Origin: an uncultured Prevotellaceae bacterium | GTDB lineage: Bacteria; Bacteroidota; Bacteroidia; Bacteroidales; Bacteroidaceae | Assembly (NCBI GenBank): GCA_900318115.1 | Contig: ONJJ01000014.1 | Coordinates: 1-64,000 of the forward strand | Direction of reading: 5' to 3' | DNA length: 64,000 nucleotides | In this document: positions 59,040-64,000 of the stretch, piece by piece | Numbering within the stretch: the first letter of the stretch is position 1 | Layout: each line of letters begins with the position of its first letter | Made by a program: the position numbers and the translations under genes | Notes under the pieces: generated by a model | The model's input: the letters and a program-made list of their open reading frames with translations, nothing else | What the model was told of the DNA's origin: nothing | Database searches by the model: none

Positions 59040-61343
59040 TTACTTCTGGATAACGCCCGACCCGAGACGGGTGTGCGCAGGGGCTTCCTTTGCAATCTCC
59101 AACCGGGCGAGGTTTGCCTCTTCGCCCACGACCCAGATGATGTCGCCGATGTGCAGCGTATGGGTGGGAGTGGGTGTGTGGAGTGCTTCCTCATCCTCGA
59201 ACTCGATGCCCACGATGAGGCAGTGGAAGTCATCGCGAATACCACAATTTCCGATGGTCTTGCCGACGAAGGGCGAACCGAACTCCAAGTAGAGACGTCG
59301 GAGTTTCATCTCGTCATCGACGGATGTTGCCGTCTTGGTGGCAGCGACGGACAGTTGTTCCAAAGCTTGTCCGAAGGTGGCCAGCTGCTTGTCGGAACCG
59401 ATGACTTGCAGGCGGTCGCCAGGGAGAATGAGCGTGGCGGCAGAGGGGATGTTTATTCGCAGGGGTCCGCGCAGGAGGGAGACGATCTGGATGCCATATT
59501 TCCGTCCCAGATTCAGCTCGGCCAGCGTGTGGCCGCACCAATCGATGCCCACGGGAATGGTGAAGTTGGAGAGGTGCACGTCGCGCTGCATCAGGCTACC
59601 GGCGAATTTAGGCCGATTGGCTTGTTGGCTGGCACGTTGTTCGCGCTGTGTAAGGTTGTCCGTGAAGGTCTGCTCCAGCAGCAGTCCCTGTTTCTTGATA
59701 CGGCGGCTGAAGAGGATGGTGAAGAGGATGGCAATAATCACGAACAGACCCAGCGTGCCGCTCCAGTGGACGGTGTGTCCCAGGACGTAGCTGAGAATGG
59801 CAGCGCCCAGCACGATACGCAGCAGCTGCACGGCAATGAGGGGAGCCCGGTTGAAGTGATTGTCGGTCCACAGAGCTTGGAACTCCTCGCTGTGGTTGCG
59901 CTTGATCATCAGCAGACGAAGGAATGGTGACAGCAATATGATCGTGATGACTGCTAAGGCGATGTTGTTCCAGGGGGCAGGCAACAGGCCGTCGAGCAGC
60001 GGTTGGGCAAAGTTGAACATGATGGCCACGACGGCAACGCAGAGCACGCCGTAGATAAGGATGATGACAGCCACTTGCTTGAGGTAGCTGTTCCAGTGGC
60101 TTTCGTGTCCCACCACGTCGGGGGCCCCATTGGCGTAGCGGTCGAGTGCGTTCTTCCACCGTGTCGGCAGGTGGCGTTCCAGCACGGCATAGGCCGGTTC
60201 TGCCAGACGTATCATATAAGGTGTGGTGAAAGTCGTGAAGACAGACACGGCAACGACGATGGGGTAGAGGAAGTCGCTGGTGACGCCCAGCGAGGTGCCT
60301 AAGGTGGCGAGGATAAAGGCGAATTCGCCTATCTGTGTCAGGGAGAAACTGCATTGCATGGCTGTCTTCAGCGACTGGCCGGAAAGCAGGAAGCCAAGGG
60401 TGCTGAACAGGGTCTGACCCACCATGATGGCTGCGATGATGCACAGGATGGGCACGATGTACTCGATGATCAGCGACACGTCCACCATCATGCCCACAGA
60501 AACGAAGAAGATGGCGCCGAAAAGATCTTTGACGGGGGTGACGACGTGCTCTATTCGCTCTGCTTCGATGGTCTCGGCCAGGATGCTGCCCATGATGAAC
60601 GCTCCGAAGGCGGCGGAGAACCCTACGCTGGCGGCCAGCACCACCATGCCGAAGCATAATCCCAGCGCCACGATGAGCATCGTCTCGTCGCTCATCAGGG
60701 ACCGGGTCTTCTTCAGGAACAGGGGAATCAGATAAATGCCCACCACGAACCACAAGACAAGGAAGAACACCAGATAGGCGATGCTGCCTAACATCTGAGT
60801 GCCCTCGAACTGCTGGCTCACGGCCATGGTTGAGAGCATCACCATCAGCACAATGGCCAGGATGTCCTCAATGATGAGCACGCTCAGCACCAGTCCCGCA
60901 AAGCGTTGTTGCCGCAGGCCCATATCGTCGAAGGCCTTGAAAATGATGGTCGTACTGGACATCGCCAACATACCGCCCAGGTAGATGCAGTCCATCTCTC
61001 CCCAACCGAAGGCATAGCCCGTGAACGCCCCGACCACCATCATGCTGATAATAGTCGTGCAGGCTGCAATGATGGGGGCAGAGCCCATCTTCACTATCTT
61101 CTTGAAGGAGAACTCCAGTCCGAGGGCAAACAAGAGGAAGATAACACCGATATCGCTCCATAGATGCACGTTTTCCATATCCGTGACGCTGGGCATGTAC
61201 GGCATATTCGGCGAAGCCAGGAAACCTGCCACAATGTAGCCCAGTACTAAGGGCTGCTTCAATCGTTTGAAGATTAGGGTCATGACGCCTGCACAGATGA
61301 GAATAAGTGCGAGGTCGGCAATCATCGGTTCGAGTTCAGACAT
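59040..61343 (-). CDS. CPA2 cation:proton antiporter with two RCK-C domains (Kef/YbaL-like)
   Basis: A 767-residue inner-membrane protein. The N-terminal ~400 residues hold about 12 transmembrane helices with CPA2 features (PLVLGYIVAGFLASPN, FLLFALGLEFSFKKI, LSVLIIEDILAIVLMVML with the conserved aspartate). Further helices follow to about residue 560, and the C-terminal part carries two TrkA-C (RCK-C) domains (VGIDWCGHTLAELNLGRKYGIQIVSLLRG; LEFGSPFVGKTIGNCGIRDDFHCLIVGIEFEDEE), which gate transport by binding nucleotides or other ligands. It probably exchanges K+ or Na+ for protons. The canonical RCK-N Rossmann domain is absent. Confidence 0.92.
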   Translation of the reverse strand: MSELEPMIADLALILICAGVMTLIFKRLKQPLVLGYIVAGFLASPNMPYMPSVTDMENVHLWSDIGVIFLLFALGLEFSFKKIVKMGSAPIIAACTTIISMMVVGAFTGYAFGWGEMDCIYLGGMLAMSSTTIIFKAFDDMGLRQQRFAGLVLSVLIIEDILAIVLMVMLSTMAVSQQFEGTQMLGSIAYLVFFLVLWFVVGIYLIPLFLKKTRSLMSDETMLIVALGLCFGMVVLAASVGFSAAFGAFIMGSILAETIEAERIEHVVTPVKDLFGAIFFVSVGMMVDVSLIIEYIVPILCIIAAIMVGQTLFSTLGFLLSGQSLKTAMQCSFSLTQIGEFAFILATLGTSLGVTSDFLYPIVVAVSVFTTFTTPYMIRLAEPAYAVLERHLPTRWKNALDRYANGAPDVVGHESHWNSYLKQVAVIILIYGVLCVAVVAIMFNFAQPLLDGLLPAPWNNIALAVITIILLSPFLRLLMIKRNHSEEFQALWTDNHFNRAPLIAVQLLRIVLGAAILSYVLGHTVHWSGTLGLFVIIAILFTILFSRRIKKQGLLLEQTFTDNLTQREQRASQQANRPKFAGSLMQRDVHLSNFTIPVGIDWCGHTLAELNLGRKYGIQIVSLLRGPLRINIPSAATLILPGDRLQVIGSDKQLATFGQALEQLSVAATKTATSVDDEMKLRRLYLEFGSPFVGKTIGNCGIRDDFHCLIVGIEFEDEEALHTPTPTHTLHIGDIIWVVGEEANLARLEIAKEAPAHTRLGSGVIQK

Positions 61344-61365
61344 AGTTCTTTTCGCTTTTTGCGCG

Positions 61366-61373
61366 CAAAGTTA
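61366..61373 (-). promoter_or_regulatory. -7 box of the antiporter gene
   Basis: Minus-strand TAACTTTG, 23 bp upstream of the start codon. Confidence 0.6.
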
Positions 61374-61448
61374 CGCATTTTTCCCCGAAGAATGTCTTCT
61401 ATGGAAAGATATTTCTACGTGCATGCGGCAGATTTGGAAATAAATACC

Positions 61449-61456
61449 TACCTTTG
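61449..61456 (+). promoter_or_regulatory. -7 box of the RND efflux operon
   Basis: TACCTTTG, 32 bp upstream of the adaptor ATG. Confidence 0.6.
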
Positions 61457-61487
61457 CGCCCAAAATCGGATAAAAAAAGCATAAGAA

Positions 61488-62528
61488 ATGAAGCTACTTA
61501 ATGTACTTGGCCTATGCCTCGTCTTTGTGATCGTGGGATGTGGCCAGCAAGCACAAAAGCGCGAGAAAGCCCCCACACGTGTCAGGACGGAGGTCGTGGA
61601 ACCCGCCTCCAAGGAATCGTCACAATCTTATGTCGGGGTTGTAGAAGAGAATGAAGCCACTGCCGTCAGTTTTACGACCATGGGCACCGTCCGCCGTGTG
61701 CTGGTCTCTGAAGGTCAGGCCGTGGCGCGCGGACAACTGATAGCAGAACTTGATGACACCCAGGCGCGCAACATCCTTGAAGGAGCTCGCGCGAGCATGG
61801 CTCAGGCTGAGGACGCCCTGGCCCGATATGGCCAACTCCACGCAAAAGGCTCGATGACGGATGCCCAGTGGGTGGAAGTCCAGAGCAAGGTCGCTCAGGC
61901 ACGTTCACAACTCGCGGTGGCAGAGAAGAATCTGTCCGACTGCCGACTGCTGGCTCCCGTCTCGGGGATTGTCGGTCGGAAAAATGTCAGTGCCGGCGAG
62001 ACGGCTATGCCCTCGCAGGCTGTGGTCACACTGCTCGATATCACCAGCGTCAAGGTTCGTTTCTCGGTGCCCGAGGCAGAGATGGCTGCCATCACTCCCC
62101 AGTCGCCCACCCGTATTCTAGTCGAAGCCATCGGACGTGAGTTCCAGGGAGGCCGCATCGAAAAGGGTGTGCAAGCCGATGCACTCACACATACCTACGA
62201 TGTCCGCGTGCGTGTAGAAAATAAGGAACGCGCGTTGTTGCCAGGCATGGTTGCCAAGGTGGCTCTCGGCTCTGTGTCCGAGGCAACATCTGTTGCTACT
62301 ACTTCGGAACGTCCTCTTTCGCTGCCTCTGACTTCTCTGCAACGTCGGCCGGATGGCACGCTCTTTGTCTGGACTGTGAGTTCAGATAATACTGCCCATC
62401 GTTCGTCCGTCACCATAGGAGCCCCGCAGGGTAACCGAGTGGAAATCAGTACTGGAATTGCCGAGGGGACGCGCGTGGTCACCGAGGGCTATCAGAAACT
62501 CAGCGAAGGAACCAAAGTCGTCTATTAA
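61488..62528 (+). CDS. RND efflux periplasmic adaptor lipoprotein
   Basis: A 346-residue membrane-fusion protein anchored by a lipobox (IVGC, near residue 18). It has the family order: barrel-sandwich first half (GTVRRVLVSEGQAVARGQLIAELDDTQARN), a helical hairpin (about 95-140), the second lipoyl half (LLAPVSGIVGRKNVSAGETA), a beta-barrel domain (ITSVKVRFSVPEAEM) and the membrane-proximal domain (GTRVVTEGYQKLSEGTKV). It bridges the RND pump encoded 3 bp downstream to an outer-membrane channel. Confidence 0.95.
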   Translation: MKLLNVLGLCLVFVIVGCGQQAQKREKAPTRVRTEVVEPASKESSQSYVGVVEENEATAVSFTTMGTVRRVLVSEGQAVARGQLIAELDDTQARNILEGARASMAQAEDALARYGQLHAKGSMTDAQWVEVQSKVAQARSQLAVAEKNLSDCRLLAPVSGIVGRKNVSAGETAMPSQAVVTLLDITSVKVRFSVPEAEMAAITPQSPTRILVEAIGREFQGGRIEKGVQADALTHTYDVRVRVENKERALLPGMVAKVALGSVSEATSVATTSERPLSLPLTSLQRRPDGTLFVWTVSSDNTAHRSSVTIGAPQGNRVEISTGIAEGTRVVTEGYQKLSEGTKVVY

Positions 62529-62531
62529 CCC

Positions 62532-64000
62532 ATGGAAAAGATTAAAAGCTGGTTCGCCTGGCCCCTCAAGTACTATCGCATTTCCCTGCTCATCGTTGTC
62601 ATTCTCTTCGGCATAGGCATCTATGGGATGTACGTCATGCCGAAGGATGAGTTCCCACCCTTCACCATCCGTCAGGGGGTGGTCATCGCTGTCTTCCCCG
62701 GCGCCACGTCCGAAGAAGTAGAGCAGCAGGTGACGCGCCCGCTGGAGCGTTTCCTCTTCACTTATCCCGAGGTGAAGCGTGCCAAGACCACTTCCACTTC
62801 CCAGAATGGTATGGCGATGGTGCTCGTCCACCTGAACGATGACGTCAACAACAAAGATGAGGTCTGGAGCAAGATCAAGCACGGACTCGCCCTCTATAAG
62901 CAGAGTCTGCCTCAAGGAGTCCTTGCGCTGGTGGCCAACGACGATTTCGGCGACACCTCTGCCTTGCTCATCGCTATTGAGAGTCCGGAGCGTAGCTACC
63001 GCGAGTTGCAGGACTACAGCGACCGCCTCAGCGACTGCTTGCGCCAGATTCCCTCCGTGGCCAATGTGCGGCAGTATGGTGAACACAAAGAACAGATCTC
63101 TCTTTACGTGGACCGCGACCGCCTCGAGGCCTTCGGTATCGGGCAGGCATCGTTGCTCTCGACCTTGCAGGCAGCAGGCTTAACCACGCTGGCAGGGGCC
63201 GTCGTCAACGATCACCAGCAGACACTCATCCACATCGAACCCACAGAGAACAGCGAGCAGGAAGTGGCCGACCAGATCGTCTTCAGCGACCCTGCCTCTG
63301 GCAAGGTGGTGCGAATACGCGATATCGCCACGGTGCGCCGCGAATATGACCTCAGCGAGAGCTACATCCTGCAGAACAACCATCCTTGTGTGCTCCTCTC
63401 CCTCGAGATGAGCAAGGGACACAACATCATGGCCTATGGCGATGAGGTGGATCGGGTGCTCGATGATTTCCGTTTCAGCGAATTGCCCGACGATGTCACG
63501 CTCACTCGGATTGCCGACCTGCCGATGGTCGTGAGTGGTAGCATCCATGATTTCCTGCGCGACCTGCTGCTGTCCATGGCCGTCATCATTCTTGTGATGA
63601 TGGTGCTGTTTCCCTTGCGCTCGGCCATCGTGGCCGCCATCACCATCCCGCTGAGCACCTTCATCAGCGTGGCCATCATGTATTTTGCCGGCATTCCGCT
63701 GAATATTATCACCTTGGCCGGACTTATCGTGGTGCTCGGAATGATTGTGGACAACAGCATTGTCGTCATCGATGGCTATCTCGAATACGTGGGCAAGGGC
63801 GAGCCGCCCGTCCAGGCTGCCATCCATTCCGTAGAACAATATTTTATGCCGATGGCGCTGGCTACCATCTGTATCTGTGCGCTCTTCTATCCTTTCCTGT
63901 TCACGTTCAAGGGTGCTTTTCTCGATGCCATCGGCGATTTCCCGTGGACCATCACCATCAACCTGATGATCTCGCTGCTTATCGCTGTGGCCGTCATCCC
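62532..64000 (+). CDS. RND efflux pump permease, N-terminal part
   Basis: Starts MEKIKSWFAWPLKYYRISLL and runs off the right edge after about 489 codons; full-length pumps have about 1000-1050 residues. Visible parts are the first transmembrane helix, the porter subdomains (FPGATSEEVEQQVTRPLERFLFTYPEVKRAKTTS) and the helices from residue ~345 with the hallmark GLIVVLGMIVDNSIVVIDGYLEYV, which contains an aspartate of the proton relay region. It is co-transcribed with the adaptor (3-bp gap). The substrate is unknown; the sequence resembles the heavy-metal/hydrophobe branches only loosely. Confidence 0.95.
   Translation, partial: MEKIKSWFAWPLKYYRISLLIVVILFGIGIYGMYVMPKDEFPPFTIRQGVVIAVFPGATSEEVEQQVTRPLERFLFTYPEVKRAKTTSTSQNGMAMVLVHLNDDVNNKDEVWSKIKHGLALYKQSLPQGVLALVANDDFGDTSALLIAIESPERSYRELQDYSDRLSDCLRQIPSVANVRQYGEHKEQISLYVDRDRLEAFGIGQASLLSTLQAAGLTTLAGAVVNDHQQTLIHIEPTENSEQEVADQIVFSDPASGKVVRIRDIATVRREYDLSESYILQNNHPCVLLSLEMSKGHNIMAYGDEVDRVLDDFRFSELPDDVTLTRIADLPMVVSGSIHDFLRDLLLSMAVIILVMMVLFPLRSAIVAAITIPLSTFISVAIMYFAGIPLNIITLAGLIVVLGMIVDNSIVVIDGYLEYVGKGEPPVQAAIHSVEQYFMPMALATICICALFYPFLFTFKGAFLDAIGDFPWTITINLMISLLIAVAVI

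Overview
The window comes from a member of the Bacteroidales, most likely a Prevotellaceae-like gut or rumen species. Three things point there. Almost every transcription unit is preceded by the Bacteroidota -7 box TAnnTTTG, often with a TTTG/TTG -33 element 19-21 bp upstream. Several families are largely confined to the phylum (DUF4494, DUF4348, HU-like proteins of the HU-HIG type, LytTR two-component systems). Most of the window is G+C rich, with a clearly A+T-richer stretch at about 23.2-28.9 kb. No rRNA, CRISPR array or intact insertion sequence was seen; one tRNA-Ala(GGC) is present.

Layout. 0-8 kb: the N-terminal part of an AAA ATPase behind three 33-bp-spaced repeats, pyruvate phosphate dikinase, a secreted GH5 endoglucanase-like enzyme, RlmD, a zinc-ribbon membrane protein and the tRNA. 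8-20.6 kb: a zeta-toxin-like kinase / small protein / DNA polymerase IV operon, TrmD, a SNF2-type helicase divergent from NAD-dependent DNA ligase, YggS with DUF4494, and a LytS/LytR-type two-component pair followed by a lipoprotein 5'-nucleotidase. 22.4-33.8 kb: an accessory island. It holds MNT-type nucleotidyltransferase and antitoxin remnants with a decayed PIN-toxin start, a solo HicB, an AraC fragment, DUF2442, a DUF262-HNH nuclease coupled to an EcoRI-like adenine methylase behind a ~310-nt highly structured leader, an unrecognised 430-residue protein transcribed divergently, a complete hicAB pair with a candidate operator, and a primase-helicase followed by inverted repeats and an HU-like protein.

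33.8-48.5 kb is mostly core metabolism and cell envelope: dapA, a MaoC-like hydratase, kdsA-kdsD (KDO synthesis) with a cardiolipin-synthase-like protein, a TPR protein, a substrate-binding lipoprotein, pgk, nth, an outer-membrane beta-barrel candidate, murB, a DUF4348 lipoprotein and pheS. 48.5-53.3 kb interleaves an iron-export-type ABC transporter (FetA/FetB-like) with the agmatine-to-putrescine enzymes; its permease is fused in frame to a cyclophilin. 53.6-64 kb holds a GH51 arabinofuranosidase, RmuC, an alpha/beta hydrolase, a PHP phosphoesterase, a CPA2 antiporter with RCK domains and an RND efflux adaptor plus the start of its pump.

A recurring oddity is that intergenic spacers carry short tandem repeats (7, 12, 15, 21, 24, 28 and 46 bp units), different at each site. 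In two proteins related low-complexity DNA lies inside the coding sequence as serine-rich segments. The most noteworthy items are the methylase/HNH locus with its structured leader, the chain of tandem micro-ORFs ahead of murB, the FetB-cyclophilin fusion, and the serine-rich insertion in agmatine deiminase.
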